DNA of 64,000 nt from Microvirga sesbaniae (GCF_025460805.1 NZ_JAMXFJ010000012.1:62001-126000); one strand, 5' to 3'; counted from the first letter of the stretch, positions 36,648 to 46,719 are shown. Numbers and translations: made by a program. The notes: generated by a model from the sequence alone, not told the origin.

Positions 36648-36689
36648 GAAGCTCTGACGCGGAAGCTCTGACGCGGAAGCTCTTACGCG
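36648..36689. repeat. Three tandem 14-bp repeats in the gor-tctC intergenic region
   Basis: GAAGCTCTGACGCG occurs at 36648-36661 and 36662-36675 and as GAAGCTCTTACGCG at 36676-36689. They lie about 108 bp before the tctC start and 109 bp before the gor start. Equal placement makes a regulator-binding array plausible. Confidence 0.75.
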
Positions 36690-36796
36690 AAGGTACGATA
36701 AGGATAAAGGTGCAAGCCGCTTGCCGCCCTGCTGTTCCCTCATTAGGGTCTGCCGCGGACAGGCCGACCGGATGTCGGCGTCAACGGAGGAAATCG

Positions 36797-37768
36797 ATGA
36801 GCCAGTTTCGTAAAGGTCTTTGGCGCGGCGCTCTCGCCGCGGCGGCCGTGGCAGGGTTCGTGACATCGGCGGCGGCTCAGATGGAGCTCAAGATCATGGC
36901 TCCGGCGGCTCCGGGCGGCGGCTGGGACCAGACGGCCCGCTCGATGCAGCAGGCCCTGACCCAGTCGGGCATCGCCAAGAGCGTGCAGGTGGCCAACGTT
37001 CCGGGCGCCGGCGGCTCCATCGGCATCGCCCAGCTGGTCAACAACTCCAAGGGCGACGGCAACCAGCTCATGGTCATGGGCTACGTGATGGTGGGCGCCC
37101 TCCTCACCAACAAGTCGCCGATCACCCTGGACCAGACGACCCCCATCGCCCGCCTGACCGCGGAATACGAGGCGATCGTCGTTCCGGCGAATTCGCCGAT
37201 CAAGGATGCCAAGGAACTCGCGGCCGCCATCAAGGCCGATCCGGCCAAGGTGACCTGGGCGGGCGGCTCCGCGGGCGGCGTCGACCACATCGCGGCGGCC
37301 CTCTTCGCCAAGGCGGCGGGCGCCGATCCGACCAAGATCAACTACATCCCGTTCTCCGGCGGCGGCGAGGCCCTGGCGGCCATCCTCGGCGGCAAGGTGA
37401 CGGCGGGCATTTCGGGTTACGGCGAGTTCGAGAGCCAGGTGAAGGCCGGCAAGCTGCGCCTCATCGGCCTGACCACCCCGGCCGACAAGGCCACCGCCGA
37501 CCTGCCGTCGATCAAGGCGCAGGGCGTCGATCTCGAGATCGCCAACTGGCGCGCCGTCGTGGCCCCTCCGGGCATCTCGGCCGACCAGAAGAAGGCCCTG
37601 ACGGACGCCATGGACAAGATGGCCAAGTCGAAGGAGTGGCAGGAACTCCTGAAGGCCAAGGGCTGGGAGGATTCCTACGTGTCCGGCGACGCCTTCACCA
37701 AGATCCTTGCCGACGAGCAGGCCCGCACGAAGGAAGTGCTCACCGCCGTGGGACTGGTGAAGTCGTAA
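36797..37768 (+). CDS. tctC: Tripartite tricarboxylate transporter receptor (Bug/TctC family)
   Basis: A 323-residue periplasmic binding protein. Signal peptide 1-27 (SAAAQ), then the family motif [27 protein letters not shown], and [14 protein letters not shown]. Bug proteins bind carboxylates such as citrate, tartrate or benzoates by caging the carboxyl groups. ATG 36797 has ACGGAGG 7 nt upstream. tctB and tctA follow, so this is a complete transporter rather than one of the many orphan Bug proteins. A stem-loop follows the stop codon. Confidence 0.95.
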   Translation: MSQFRKGLWRGALAAAAVAGFVTSAAAQMELKIMAPAAPGGGWDQTARSMQQALTQSGIAKSVQVANVPGAGGSIGIAQLVNNSKGDGNQLMVMGYVMVGALLTNKSPITLDQTTPIARLTAEYEAIVVPANSPIKDAKELAAAIKADPAKVTWAGGSAGGVDHIAAALFAKAAGADPTKINYIPFSGGGEALAAILGGKVTAGISGYGEFESQVKAGKLRLIGLTTPADKATADLPSIKAQGVDLEIANWRAVVAPPGISADQKKALTDAMDKMAKSKEWQELLKAKGWEDSYVSGDAFTKILADEQARTKEVLTAVGLVKS

Positions 37769-37789
37769 ATTTCAAGCTAAAGCCCGTTG

Positions 37790-37826
37790 GAAGCGCCGCG
37801 TTCCCGGAGCGCGGCGCTTCTTTTTT
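37790..37826 (+). terminator. Intercistronic stem-loop with U-tract between tctC and tctB
   Basis: GAAGCGCCGCG (37790-37800), loop TTCCCGGAG, CGCGGCGCTTC (37810-37820), then T6. This is a textbook intrinsic terminator inside a three-gene operon. It probably lets most transcripts end after the binding-protein gene and stabilises them, which gives a receptor excess over membrane subunits. Confidence 0.88.
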
Positions 37827-37836
37827 GGGATCACCT

Positions 37837-38310
37837 ATGACCACATCACCCCAGCGGCGCCGCGACGCGGCAGGCCTCGTCATCGCGCTCATCCTTCTCG
37901 CTCTCGCCGGCCTGGTCTGGTGGGACATGACCAAGCTCCAGATCCTCTCCCCCTACGACCTCGGCCCCAAGGTCATGCCCATCGTGGTCTCGGTCGGCCT
38001 GACCCTGCTCGCCATCGGCAACGGCATCGGCGCCCTGCGCGGCGACCTGCCGCCCCGCGACAGCCTCGACTGGAAGCCGATCATCCTGATCCTCGGCGGC
38101 CTCGCGGCCCTGATCGTCCTCATCGCCATCGGGGGCGGCTTCATGATCGGCACGGCCATCCTGTTCGCCACCACGTCGGCCGCCTTCGGCCGCCGGGCGT
38201 TCCTGACCGATCTCCTGATCGGAGCCGTGATCGCCGTCTTCATCTATCTGCTCTTCGGCAAGCTCCTGACCCTGTCCCTGCCGGCAGGGCCGCTCGAGCG
38301 CCTGTTCTGA
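37837..38310 (+). CDS. tctB: Tripartite tricarboxylate transporter small membrane subunit
   Basis: A 157-residue inner-membrane protein with four hydrophobic segments (about residues 12-30, 46-66, 80-108 and 122-145), as expected for TctB. ATG 37837 lies 10 bp after the T-tract of the stem-loop, without a strong Shine-Dalgarno site. tctA starts 10 bp after its stop. It assembles with TctA, and its precise role in transport is unclear in the family. Confidence 0.92.
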   Translation: MTTSPQRRRDAAGLVIALILLALAGLVWWDMTKLQILSPYDLGPKVMPIVVSVGLTLLAIGNGIGALRGDLPPRDSLDWKPIILILGGLAALIVLIAIGGGFMIGTAILFATTSAAFGRRAFLTDLLIGAVIAVFIYLLFGKLLTLSLPAGPLERLF

Positions 38311-38320
38311 GGCCCTGATC

Positions 38321-39820
38321 ATGGAAGCCTTCACGTCCCTCGCGAGCGGCCTGGCCGTCGCCATCCAGCCGATGAACCTGCTCTTCGCCCTCATCGGCGT
38401 GCTGCTCGGCACCGCCGTCGGCGTTCTGCCCGGCATCGGCCCGGCGCTCACCGTGGCGCTGCTGCTGCCGATCACCTTCAAGCTCGATCCCGCGGGCTCG
38501 ATCATCATGTTCGCCGGCATCTATTACGGCGGCATGTACGGCGGCTCGACCACCGCCATCCTGATCAACACGCCGGGGGAAAGCGCCTCCATGGCGACCG
38601 CCCTCGAAGGCAACCTGATGGCCAAGGCCGGCCGCGGCGGCCCGGCGCTGGCGACCTCGGCCATCGGGTCCTTCGTGGCCGGCACCATCGCCACCCTGGG
38701 CCTGACCCTGCTCGCCCCCTATCTCGTGGAGATCGCCGTGAGCTTCGGGCCGGAGGATTACTTCGCCCTCATGTGCGTGGCCTTCGTGACCGTCTCGGCC
38801 ACCTTCGGCGATTCCCCGGTGCGCGGGCTCACCAGCCTGTTCATCGGCCTGCTCCTCGGCCTGGTGGGCATCGACATCCTGTCCGGCCAGTCGCGCCTGA
38901 GCTTCGGCATCCCGGAGCTCTACGACAACATCGAGGTGACGACCCTGGCGGTGGGCCTCTTCGCGGTCGGCGAGGCGCTCTACGTGGCGTCGCGCCGCCA
39001 CATCCACGAGGAGAAGCTCGAGCCGGTCCGCGGCTCGCTGTGGATGACCAAGGAGGACTGGAAGCGGTCCTGGAAGCCCTGGCTGCGCGGCACCCTGTAC
39101 GGCTTCCCCATCGGGGCGCTGCCGGCGGGCGGCGCGGAGATCCCGACCTTCCTGTCCTACGCGACCGAGAAGCGCCTGACCAAGTATCCCGAAGATTTCG
39201 GCCGGGGCGCCATCGAGGGCGTGGCCGGGCCGGAGGCCGCCAACAACGCGTCCGCGGCCGGCACCCTGGTGCCCCTGCTGACGCTGGGTCTGCCGACCTC
39301 GGCCACCGCCGCCATGATGCTGGCGGGCTTCCAGCAATACGGGCTCAATCCCGGCCCCCTGCTCTTCGCCGAGCAGCCCGCCCTCGTCTGGGGCCTGATC
39401 GCCAGCCTGTTCATCGCCAACGCCATGCTGCTGGTGCTCAACCTGCCGCTGGTCGGCCTCTGGGTGAAGCTGCTCGCCATCCCGCAGCCCTGGCTCTATG
39501 CGGGCATCCTGGTCTTCGCCACCATGGGGACCATCGCGGCGAACCCGTCCCCGGTGGAGCTGGTCATGCTGACCGTGTTCGGCGTGCTCGGCTTCCTGAT
39601 GCGGCGGTTCGACTTCCCCATCGCCCCGGTGGTGGTCGGCCTGATCCTCGGGCCCATCGCCGAGAGCCAGCTGCGCCGGGCCCTGTCGATCAGCCTCGGC
39701 GACCCGATGGTGCTGCTCCAGAGCCCGATCTCCGCGACCCTGCTCGGCATCGCGGTGATCGCCCTGATCCTGCCCTTCTTCCTGAAAGGCCTGGGACGCT
39801 TCAAGGCCGTCGAGGACTAA
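38321..39820 (+). CDS. tctA: Tripartite tricarboxylate transporter large membrane subunit
   Basis: A 499-residue inner-membrane permease with about 11-12 helices. Two internally related motifs typical of TctA are seen: [17 protein letters not shown] followed by [14 protein letters not shown] in the N-terminal half, and [19 protein letters not shown] with [16 protein letters not shown] in the C-terminal half. GAGG lies 8 nt before ATG 38321. It uses cation-gradient energy to import the ligand delivered by TctC. Confidence 0.95.
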   Translation: MEAFTSLASGLAVAIQPMNLLFALIGVLLGTAVGVLPGIGPALTVALLLPITFKLDPAGSIIMFAGIYYGGMYGGSTTAILINTPGESASMATALEGNLMAKAGRGGPALATSAIGSFVAGTIATLGLTLLAPYLVEIAVSFGPEDYFALMCVAFVTVSATFGDSPVRGLTSLFIGLLLGLVGIDILSGQSRLSFGIPELYDNIEVTTLAVGLFAVGEALYVASRRHIHEEKLEPVRGSLWMTKEDWKRSWKPWLRGTLYGFPIGALPAGGAEIPTFLSYATEKRLTKYPEDFGRGAIEGVAGPEAANNASAAGTLVPLLTLGLPTSATAAMMLAGFQQYGLNPGPLLFAEQPALVWGLIASLFIANAMLLVLNLPLVGLWVKLLAIPQPWLYAGILVFATMGTIAANPSPVELVMLTVFGVLGFLMRRFDFPIAPVVVGLILGPIAESQLRRALSISLGDPMVLLQSPISATLLGIAVIALILPFFLKGLGRFKAVED

Positions 39821-39854
39821 AGCATCGGATGATCGGGAGGGACGGCACTCCCCT

Positions 39855-40060
39855 CCCGGTCATCACCGGGCTCGTCCCGGCCATGACGTGCGGAGGGTGG
39901 CTTCACCGGACCACACACACACCACGTCATCACCGGGCTTGTCCCGGTGATCCCGATACGAGAGGCGCCGCGCCCGAAGCAATCGGGATGGCCGGCACAA
40001 GGCCGGCCATGACGTGCGGAAGGTGGCGGGCCGGCACAAGGCCGGCCATGACGTGCGGAG
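39855..40060. repeat. Paired-hairpin repeats, one full copy with partial ones
   Basis: A collapsed piece (39858-39889), a full copy (about 39921-40016) and an extra hairpin B alone (40028-40053) lie between convergent tctA and the DUF2059 gene. Confidence 0.85.
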
Positions 40061-40084
40061 GGGGGCAGGAAGGCGGAGCCCGGT

Positions 40085-40585
40085 TCAGTTCAGCTGGTGG
40101 CCGCGCTTGCCCATTTCCTCGCGGGCGCGGGTCATGATGAACTGGGAGGTCTGCTGCGTCCAGGCCGCCAGGTCCCGCACGATGTCGTCGAGGACGCCCG
40201 GCTGGACCTGCACGTACTTGGCGCCGGCCGGCGACTTGTAGAAGGCCGCGATGTCCTTCAGCTCGGACTCGGACAGGCGCAGCGCGAAGGCCCGGGCGGC
40301 ATTGTCGAGCATCTTCTGCTTCTGCTGCTCGAGTTCCGGCCGGATGATGGCCACGACCTGCTCCAGGTCCTGCTTGATCTCCGGACGGGTGACGTTCATC
40401 TGCTGGAGCTGGACGAGGAACGGCTCGGACATGGCGTCGAACGAGCGGGTCATGCCCGAGGCCAGGGCGACCTCGCGGGCGACGGCGAGGTGGCTCGCGC
40501 TCGGCTGGGCCTGGGCGAAGGCCGGGCTGGCGAGGAGGAACAGCGCGAACGAGGTCGCGGCCAGGCGGGAGGCGTTGCGGATCAT
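40085..40585 (-). CDS. Secreted DUF2059 protein
   Basis: A 166-residue exported protein. Signal peptide 1-25 (SPAFAQ). The mature part is all-helical with the family segment ELKDIAAFYKSPAGAKYVQ near residue 120. DUF2059 proteins are common in proteobacteria, and their role is unknown. ATG 40585 has GGAG 9 nt upstream; ATG 40606 is a weaker alternative. The gene lies 32 bp downstream of rpiA on the same strand and may be cotranscribed. Confidence 0.88.
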   Translation of the reverse strand: MIRNASRLAATSFALFLLASPAFAQAQPSASHLAVAREVALASGMTRSFDAMSEPFLVQLQQMNVTRPEIKQDLEQVVAIIRPELEQQKQKMLDNAARAFALRLSESELKDIAAFYKSPAGAKYVQVQPGVLDDIVRDLAAWTQQTSQFIMTRAREEMGKRGHQLN

Positions 40586-40617
40586 GGAAGTGTCTCCAAT
40601 CGTCATGGCTTGAGGGG

Positions 40618-41313
40618 TCAGAGCTGACCGAGTTCGACGAGCCCGTCCCCCGTGGCGAGGATCGCCCCGGTGGCAAGGCCCAGGAAAAGACCGTGCTCCA
40701 CGACGCCGGGAATGTTGTTCAGCGTCGAGGCGAGCACGTTCGGCTTGTCGATGCGCTCGAGATGCGCATCGAGAATGAAGTGGCCCCCGTCGGTCACGTA
40801 GGCGGCTCCGTCGGGCGCGTGCCGCAGATGCAGCTCCCCGCTCATGCTCAGGCTGTCGAGCAGCCTGACGATGGCCCGCTCGGTGGCCGTGAGGCCGAAG
40901 GGCACGACCTCGATGGGCAGGGGAAAGCGGCCGAGCCTGGCGACGTGCTTCGACCCGTCGGCGATCACGATCATCCGCTGGCTCGCGGAGGCGACGATCT
41001 TCTCGCGCAGGAGCGCGCCGCCGCCGCCCTTGATGAGCCGGAGGTCGTCGTCGAGCTCGTCGGCCCCGTCGACGGTGAGGTCCAGGTCCGGGGTCTCGTC
41101 GAGGGTCGACAGGGGAATGCCCTCGCGCTGGGCCTGGTCGCGGGTCGCCTCGGAGGTGGGAACGCCCACCACCTTCAGGCCGCCCCGGACCCGCTCGCCG
41201 AGGGCCGCGACGAAATGGGCCGCGGTGGAGCCGGTGCCGAGGCCCAGCCTCATGCCGTCGGTGACGAGCTCGGCGGCCCTCTCGGCCGCGGCGCGCTTGA
41301 GATTGTCGCTCAC
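40618..41313 (-). CDS. rpiA: Ribose-5-phosphate isomerase A
   Basis: A 231-residue enzyme that interconverts ribose 5-phosphate and ribulose 5-phosphate. [37 protein letters not shown] (quoted as [22 protein letters not shown]) and [10 protein letters not shown] include the catalytic Asp, Glu and Lys. GTG 41313 with AGAGGA 6 nt upstream gives [13 protein letters not shown], the normal family N-terminus; the frame extends to 41445 but that extension is unlike the family. Confidence 0.95.
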   Translation of the reverse strand: MSDNLKRAAAERAAELVTDGMRLGLGTGSTAAHFVAALGERVRGGLKVVGVPTSEATRDQAQREGIPLSTLDETPDLDLTVDGADELDDDLRLIKGGGGALLREKIVASASQRMIVIADGSKHVARLGRFPLPIEVVPFGLTATERAIVRLLDSLSMSGELHLRHAPDGAAYVTDGGHFILDAHLERIDKPNVLASTLNNIPGVVEHGLFLGLATGAILATGDGLVELGQL

Positions 41314-41470
41314 TGAAATCCTCTGAGAATGCGTCCGCCCTGACTTGCTCTTGGCCTTGCCCATGGCCTTTCGCTCGGCTCTAGCATGGCAGGACGGCAG
41401 GAAGAAAGAACGTTTCATCGCCGGCTGGCCGCGGAGCGCGACCAAATGCCTCCGGAAGGCTCCAGACGCT

Positions 41471-41944
41471 TCACGGACGCTGCGGCGAGGCCCCCGTGCC
41501 CGGCCCGACGCTCGGGGTGGCCCCGGTCGGGGCCGCCGTCGAGGTGGCCGGCGACGGCGTCATCTGGGGCGTGCAGACCACCCGCTCGTCGAAAACGTAG
41601 CAGATGCTCATCTGGCCGGTCCGGTAATTGACCCGGAACACGCCCCCTTCCCGCTCGTGGCGGGAGGCGACCAGGCCATATTCTCCGGGCGCCTGGGCTC
41701 CGGCCCCCTCGCCGGCGCTGTAGCAGAGGGTGACCCCGACGGTGCCCTCCTGAAGCCCGTATTGACAGGAGCTCACCTCGCCGGTGATCCGATCGATCCT
41801 ATAAATCCTGTTCAGGTCGGTCTGAGGCGCAGGCACGAAATCATAGGAGGCGGCCAGGGCGGGGCCCAAAAGACCTCCCGGCGCCAGGACGGCCAAAATC
41901 AGCCCCGCGGAACCTCGAGCCTTGGACCCAAAAGTGGAAGCCAC
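41471..41944 (-). CDS. Secreted hypothetical protein with repeat-derived 5' end
   Basis: A protein of about 157 residues, if it starts at GTG 41944. A hydrophobic export signal ([18 protein letters not shown]) precedes a mature domain with paired Cys ([27 protein letters not shown] region) and a Thr/Pro/Ala-rich tail. No ATG is in frame near the signal. The codons before it fall within the CCACTTTTGGG repeat, so either a repeat insertion replaced the original start or a non-ATG start is used. Function not recognised. Confidence 0.6.
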   Translation of the reverse strand: MASTFGSKARGSAGLILAVLAPGGLLGPALAASYDFVPAPQTDLNRIYRIDRITGEVSSCQYGLQEGTVGVTLCYSAGEGAGAQAPGEYGLVASRHEREGGVFRVNYRTGQMSICYVFDERVVCTPQMTPSPATSTAAPTGATPSVGPGTGASPQRP

Positions 41945-42148
41945 TTTTGGGATCGATCCAAGGCTCAACCCTTCAAGTGGCGCACCGCTCGACGCGAAAA
42001 ACCGGGTCCACTTTTTCGCACGGTGCGCTCGAGCATCGGACCCAAAAGTGGCCCCACTTTTGGGATCGAATCCGATGCTCAAGCCTTCAAGCGGCGCACC
42101 GCTCGACGCGAAAAACCGGGTCCACTTTTTCGCACGGTGCGCTAGTGA
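41922..42148. repeat. Two tandem copies of a compound palindromic repeat
   Basis: Each unit of about 113 bp has a palindrome GGACCCAAAAGTGG...CCACTTTTGGGATCG, then CCTTCAAG-GGCGCACCGCTC and a second palindrome GCGAAAAACCGGGTCCAC with TTTTTCGCACGGTGCGCT. Units run about 41922-42032 and 42033-42145. Related single copies occur at 12.05, 25.45, 32.6, 46.95 and 49.3 kb. Confidence 0.88.
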
Positions 42149-42244
42149 CCGCATTCATCACTCCATCCGGTAAGAACGAATCAACCATCGGCACCATATC
42201 ATCCAAGGCTTGATTCCCTTGCCTCCAGCAGGTAGCCGACCTCC

Positions 42245-42946
42245 ATGGCCATTGATACCCCGCACATCGTCTCGCCCATCGCGGTCTTCGACCTCGATGG
42301 AACCCTGGCAGACACGGCCGGCGATCTCGTCGGGACCTTGAACGTGATCCTCGAACGGGAGGGGCTCGCCGCCCTGCCCGTAGCCCAGGCGCGCGACATG
42401 ATCGGCGCGGGCGCCCGGGCCCTGATCGAGCGGGGCTTCGAGGCTGCCGGCAAGGAGCTGGCGCCCGCCCATCTGGACGAGCTGTTCCGCCAGTTCATGG
42501 TCCATTACGGAGAGAACATCTGCGTCCGCACGACGCTCTATCCCGGCGTGGAGGCGGCCCTGGACCGCCTCGAGGCGGCGGGCTTCATCCTCGCGGTGTG
42601 CACCAACAAGGTCGAGGAGCATTCGGTCAAGCTGCTCGACGCCCTCGGCATCGGCCACCGCTTCGCGGCCAATTGCGGCCGGGACACCTTCCCGTACTTC
42701 AAGCCCGATCCGCGCCACCTGACGCTCACCATCGAGCGGGCCGGAGGGCATTCGGGCCGGGCCGTGATGGTCGGGGATTCGCGGACCGACATCGTGACGG
42801 CCAAGAACGCGGGCATTCCGGTGGTGGCGGTGCCCTTCGGCTACACGGACGTGCCGGTCCGCGAGCTGGGACCCGATCTCGTCGTCGACCATTTCGACGG
42901 CCTGTTCGCCGCCGTGCGGGCCGTCCTGAGACCCATGGCGGCGTGA
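42245..42946 (+). CDS. gph: Phosphoglycolate phosphatase (HAD family)
   Basis: A 233-residue cytoplasmic phosphatase. The nucleophile motif VFDLDGTLADT has Asp16 and the acid/base Asp18; motif II is VCTNK, Lys is in the FKPDP segment, and motif IV is MVGDSRTDI. A helical cap lies between residues 25 and 85. It removes phosphate from 2-phosphoglycolate formed by DNA repair or oxygenation. ATG 42245 gives MAIDTPHIVSPIAVFDLDG. Other HAD substrates cannot be excluded. Confidence 0.93.
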   Translation: MAIDTPHIVSPIAVFDLDGTLADTAGDLVGTLNVILEREGLAALPVAQARDMIGAGARALIERGFEAAGKELAPAHLDELFRQFMVHYGENICVRTTLYPGVEAALDRLEAAGFILAVCTNKVEEHSVKLLDALGIGHRFAANCGRDTFPYFKPDPRHLTLTIERAGGHSGRAVMVGDSRTDIVTAKNAGIPVVAVPFGYTDVPVRELGPDLVVDHFDGLFAAVRAVLRPMAA

Positions 42947-43014
42947 CGCGCCGCGCGGATCGCGCGCGAACCCGTCGCACACGACATCGTGAAGCTTGAC
43001 TTGTCAGGAAGGAA

Positions 43015-43089
43015 TGGTGGGCGCGACAGGGATTGAACCTGTGACCCTTCGCGTGTGAAGCGAATGCTCTCCCGCTGAGCTACGCGCCC
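43015..43089 (-). tRNA. tRNA-Val (CAC)
   Basis: A 75-nt cloverleaf on the minus strand: acceptor GGGCGCG/CGCGCCC, D-arm GCTCAGCGGGAGAGC, anticodon loop TTCACAC with CAC, T-arm GGTTCAATCCC, and encoded CCA. A GCGCCTT/AAGGCGC hairpin lies just upstream at 43096-43112. Confidence 0.97.
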
Positions 43090-43336
43090 TGACAAGCGCC
43101 TTCTAAAGGCGCGGAACCCCCGGCGTCAAGCCAAAGAAGCATGCGGCCGGCGAAGTATTTTGATCGGCGGATTGTGGCACCGTGACTTTAACCGGCCGCT
43201 TACGATGTGGCTGGAATAGGGCAACTTGGCACTAGAATTTTATAGCAGAACCTTGATAGAGCTTGGATCCTAAGCGGGGCTGTTGCGTTATCGACATGCA
43301 GGACCCGCCACCAACCGTGTTTTATCCGAGGCAAAA

Positions 43337-43921
43337 ATGGGACGCACTCGCGCTGCTCTCTCCGGGCTCGTCGGCGCCTTCGTCGCCCTTGCGACGCCGG
43401 CTGCGGCATTCACAGCATTCGATCCTCTGACCCGCCAGCCCCTCTACAGCACCGAGGAGGCCGTAAAGGCGCAGGCTTCGCCGGTTCCGCGCGAGGTCGT
43501 GTCCTTCGACGGGCGTCATGCTCCCGGCACCATCGTGGTCTCCACGAGCGAACGCCGCCTCTATTTCGTCCTCGGCAACGGCCAGGCGCTGCGCTACGGC
43601 ATCGGCGTCGGCCGGCCGGGCTTCACCTGGGCCGGCAGTCATTCGATCACCATGAAGCGCGAATGGCCGGACTGGCGCCCGCCGGCCGCCATGCTCAAGC
43701 GCCGTCCCGACCTGCCCCGCTACATGAAGGGCGGCCCCGACAACCCGCTCGGCGCCCGGGCCATGTATATCGGCAGCACGATCTACCGCATCCACGGCTC
43801 GAACGAGCCGGAGACCATCGGCGAGGCCGTCTCCTCGGGCTGCATCCGCATGACCAACGAGGACGTGACCGACCTCTACAACCGCGCCAGGGTCGGCGCC
43901 CGGGTCATCGTCCAGCGCTAG
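43337..43921 (+). CDS. L,D-transpeptidase (YkuD domain)
   Basis: A 194-residue exported enzyme that forms 3-3 peptidoglycan crosslinks or attaches proteins to the wall. Signal peptide 1-24 (TPAAAF). The catalytic motif is complete: His153 in RIHGSNEPETIG and Cys169 in SSGCIRM. GAGGC lies about 7 nt before ATG 43337. This short form without extra domains is abundant in Hyphomicrobiales, many of which rely on L,D-crosslinks for polar growth. Confidence 0.94.
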   Translation: MGRTRAALSGLVGAFVALATPAAAFTAFDPLTRQPLYSTEEAVKAQASPVPREVVSFDGRHAPGTIVVSTSERRLYFVLGNGQALRYGIGVGRPGFTWAGSHSITMKREWPDWRPPAAMLKRRPDLPRYMKGGPDNPLGARAMYIGSTIYRIHGSNEPETIGEAVSSGCIRMTNEDVTDLYNRARVGARVIVQR

Positions 43922-43949
43922 CGCGTCGTGCGGGCCCGGTCACCCTCCC

Positions 43950-44262
43950 CCCGTCATGGCATCCTCCGCCCTTCCTGCCACCCTCACCACGTCATGGCCG
44001 GCCTTGTGCCGGCCATCCCGATCGGACACCCTCCGCACGTCATGGCCGGCCCTGTGCCGGCCATCCCGATAAGGTGAAGCGCGGCGCCCTACGGAAGCGG
44101 GATCACCGGGACGAGCCCGGTGATGACAGTGGGAGGGTGTTCGCACCGGGTCACACCACCCTCCACGTCATGGCCGGCCTTGTGCCGGCCATCCCGATGC
44201 GATGAAGCGCGGCGCCTCTCGGAAGCGGGATCACCGGGACGAGCCCGGTGATGACGGGCGGA
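43950..44262. repeat. Paired-hairpin repeats, two copies and one partial
   Basis: A hairpin B alone (about 43989-44020), then copies at about 44035-44129 and 44161-44256. They occupy the 361-bp gap between the convergent transpeptidase and DUF971 genes. Confidence 0.85.
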
Positions 44263-44282
44263 GAGAGGGCACGCCCCTCCCG

Positions 44283-44651
44283 TCACCGCGCCCGATCCCG
44301 CGACAGACCCTTGGCGGCGAGTTCGTCGAGATAGGCCTGCCATCGTTCCGCCCGCTCGGCCCCGAGCCGGTGGAGGAAGTCCCAGCCGTAGATCCCTGTG
44401 TCGTGCCGGTCGTCGAAGACGAGCCTGACGGCGTAGTTCCCGACGGGCTCGACGGCGACGATCTCCACCTCCCGCTTGCCCGGCACGGTCTTGCGTTCGG
44501 CCGGGCCGTGCCCCTGGACCTCGGCCGAGGGGCTCGCCACGCGCAGATACTCGGCCGGCAGGTCGAAGGCCGTGCCGTCGTCGAAGGCGATGCGCAGGCT
44601 GCGCCTGTCCCTGGCGAGGCGGAGTTCCGTCGGCCAGCGCTCGGATGTCAT
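44283..44651 (-). CDS. DUF971 domain protein
   Basis: A 122-residue protein of the DUF971 family, whose fold matches the N-terminal domain of gamma-butyrobetaine hydroxylase and is often found near Fe-S or molybdenum-cofactor genes. The usual [21 protein letters not shown] (quoted as [18 protein letters not shown]), [16 protein letters not shown] and [12 protein letters not shown] are present. ATG 44651 has AGGGAC 7 nt upstream. It is divergent from moaA with 210 bp between starts. Confidence 0.9.
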   Translation of the reverse strand: MTSERWPTELRLARDRRSLRIAFDDGTAFDLPAEYLRVASPSAEVQGHGPAERKTVPGKREVEIVAVEPVGNYAVRLVFDDRHDTGIYGWDFLHRLGAERAERWQAYLDELAAKGLSRDRAR

Positions 44652-44861
44652 GGCCCTGTCCCTTGTTCTGGTCCGCGGCCCCGGGCCGGGCGCGGCCCGG
44701 CGCCCCGCGCGGCCCGCCGCCCCGTTGTCCATAAGCCCGTGGTCTTTGCGGACCCCAAAGGCCATGTGAGCGAAAACCGAATCCACTTTCTGGCCCGATG
44801 TGCTAAGTGCTTGATCACGAAACCGAAGGCAAGCCTTCGCGCGAACGAGGATTTCTCCGCC

Positions 44862-45902
44862 ATGGGAGCCTTCCAGGCCCGCCCCGAGACGTCCAGCATG
44901 ACCGGCCGGTCCCTTCTGGACCCGTTTGCCCGGGCGATCACCTATCTGCGCGTCTCGGTGACCGATCGCTGCGACTTCCGCTGCGTCTACTGCATGTCCG
45001 AGGACATGGCCTTCCTGCCCAAGCGCGACCTGCTGACCCTGGAAGAGCTCGACCGGATCTGCTCGGCCTTCGTGGACCGGGGCGTGCGCAAGCTGCGGAT
45101 CACCGGAGGCGAGCCCCTCGTGCGGCGCGACATCATGACCCTGTTCGGGTCCCTGTCCCGTCACCTGGACACGGGCGCGCTCGACGAGCTCACGCTCACC
45201 ACCAACGGCTCGCAGCTCGCCCGCCATGCGAAGGACCTCGCCGCCTGCGGGGTGAAGCGGGTCAACGTGTCCATCGACACCCTCGACGCCGACAGGTTCC
45301 GCGCCATCACCCGCTGGGGCGACCTCGCCAAGGTCCTCCAGGGGCTCGATGCCGCGCAGAACGCCGGCCTGAAGGTCAAGATCAACACGGTCGCGCTCAA
45401 GGGCGTGAACGAGGACGAGATCGAGTCCCTGGTCGGATGGGCCCACGGGCGCGGCATGGACCTGACCCTGATCGAGGTGATGCCGCTGGGCGAGATCGAC
45501 GGGCAGCGCATCGACCAGTTCCTGCCCCTGTCGCAGGTGCGCGCGCGCCTCGCCGCCCGCTACGACCTGGAGGATCTCGACCACCGGACCGGCGGCCCGG
45601 CGCGCTATGTGCGCGTGAAGGAGACGGGCGGACGGCTCGGCTTCATCACGCCCCTGACCCACAATTTCTGCGAGAGCTGCAACCGGGTGCGCCTGACCTG
45701 CACGGGCCAGCTCTTCATGTGCCTCGGCCAGGAGGACGCCGCCGACCTGCGAGCGCCGGTGCGCGCCTCCGAGAGCAACGAGCTGCTCGACCGGGCCATC
45801 GTCGAGGCGATCGCCCGCAAGCCGAAGGGGCACGATTTCATCATCGACCGGCGCCACGCCCGCCCGGCCCTCGCCCGCCACATGAGCGTGACAGGGGGCT
45901 GA
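44862..45902 (+). CDS. moaA: GTP 3',8-cyclase (molybdenum cofactor biosynthesis)
   Basis: A 346-residue radical SAM enzyme that starts molybdopterin synthesis from GTP. The SAM cluster Cys are 37, 41 and 44 (CDFRCVYC); [11 protein letters not shown] binds SAM; the C-terminal cluster is [15 protein letters not shown]. The protein ends with the conserved double glycine. ATG 44862 was chosen; ATG 44898 is possible. Molybdenum cofactor is needed by the xanthine dehydrogenase at 60-64 kb. moaC or moaE is not in the window. Confidence 0.96.
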   Translation: MGAFQARPETSSMTGRSLLDPFARAITYLRVSVTDRCDFRCVYCMSEDMAFLPKRDLLTLEELDRICSAFVDRGVRKLRITGGEPLVRRDIMTLFGSLSRHLDTGALDELTLTTNGSQLARHAKDLAACGVKRVNVSIDTLDADRFRAITRWGDLAKVLQGLDAAQNAGLKVKINTVALKGVNEDEIESLVGWAHGRGMDLTLIEVMPLGEIDGQRIDQFLPLSQVRARLAARYDLEDLDHRTGGPARYVRVKETGGRLGFITPLTHNFCESCNRVRLTCTGQLFMCLGQEDAADLRAPVRASESNELLDRAIVEAIARKPKGHDFIIDRRHARPALARHMSVTGG

Positions 45903-45912
45903 GCGCGTTTCC

Positions 45913-46719
45913 ATGGTTAAGAAAATCGGGATGTTCGGGCGGCGGCTGGCGGTTCTCGCCGGCATGCTCGTCGCCCTCGGAGGGCAGGCCTGCCCGGCGC
46001 AGGACGCGGCTCCGGCAAGTAAGCCCGTGATCCGGGTCGCCGTCGAAGGCGCCTATCCGCCCTTCAACTTCATCGATGCCAACAACGAGCTGCAGGGCTT
46101 CGAGGTCGATCTTCTCAAGAGCCTCTGCGACGCCATGACGGCCACGTGCGAGCTGGTGCCCCATGCCTGGGACGGCATCCTCAAGGGCCTCGTCGGCCAC
46201 GAATACGATGCGATCATGTCGTCGCTCGAGATCACCGAGCGGCGGCGCAAGCGGATCGCCTTCTCCGACCCGTATTACCGCATCCCGGCGGTGTTCATCG
46301 GCTCCAAGGAAACGGCTCCCGGCGAGGTCACGCCGGCCGCCATGGCGGGCAAGAGGATCGGCACCATCGAGCGCACCGATCACGAGACCTATCTCAGGAC
46401 CTTCTACAAGGATTCCGAGATCGTGCTCTTCGCCAAGGCGGAAGAGGCCAATCTCGACCTTCTCGTCGGGCGGATCGACGCCGTCTTCGCCGACGAGCTG
46501 CTGCTCTCGAAGTTCCTCGAAAGCCGCGAGGGCGCCTGCTGCCACATCATCGGCGACGCGCCGGCGGAGCCCGCCTACAGGCGCGAGGCCTACGGCATCG
46601 GCCTGCGCAAGGAGGACGAAGCCCTGCGCGACCAGTTCAACCGGGCCATCGCGCAGGTGAAGGCGGACGGGACCTACGACCGGATCCGCGCCCGGTATTT
46701 TTCCTTCGACATCAAGTAG
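45913..46719 (+). CDS. Periplasmic amino-acid-type substrate-binding protein
   Basis: A 268-residue solute-binding protein of the PBPb/SBP_bac_3 fold. Signal peptide 1-29 (PAQDAA). IRVAVEGAYPPFNFIDANNELQGFEVDL (quoted as VEGAYPPFNF, ELQGFEVDLL), YDAIMSSLEITERR and AFADE-like FADELLLSKFL are typical of lysine/arginine/ornithine or octopine-type binders. It follows moaA by 10 bp but is probably unrelated in function. No permease or ATPase genes are adjacent, so it is an orphan or uses a transporter encoded elsewhere. Confidence 0.9.
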   Translation: MVKKIGMFGRRLAVLAGMLVALGGQACPAQDAAPASKPVIRVAVEGAYPPFNFIDANNELQGFEVDLLKSLCDAMTATCELVPHAWDGILKGLVGHEYDAIMSSLEITERRRKRIAFSDPYYRIPAVFIGSKETAPGEVTPAAMAGKRIGTIERTDHETYLRTFYKDSEIVLFAKAEEANLDLLVGRIDAVFADELLLSKFLESREGACCHIIGDAPAEPAYRREAYGIGLRKEDEALRDQFNRAIAQVKADGTYDRIRARYFSFDIK

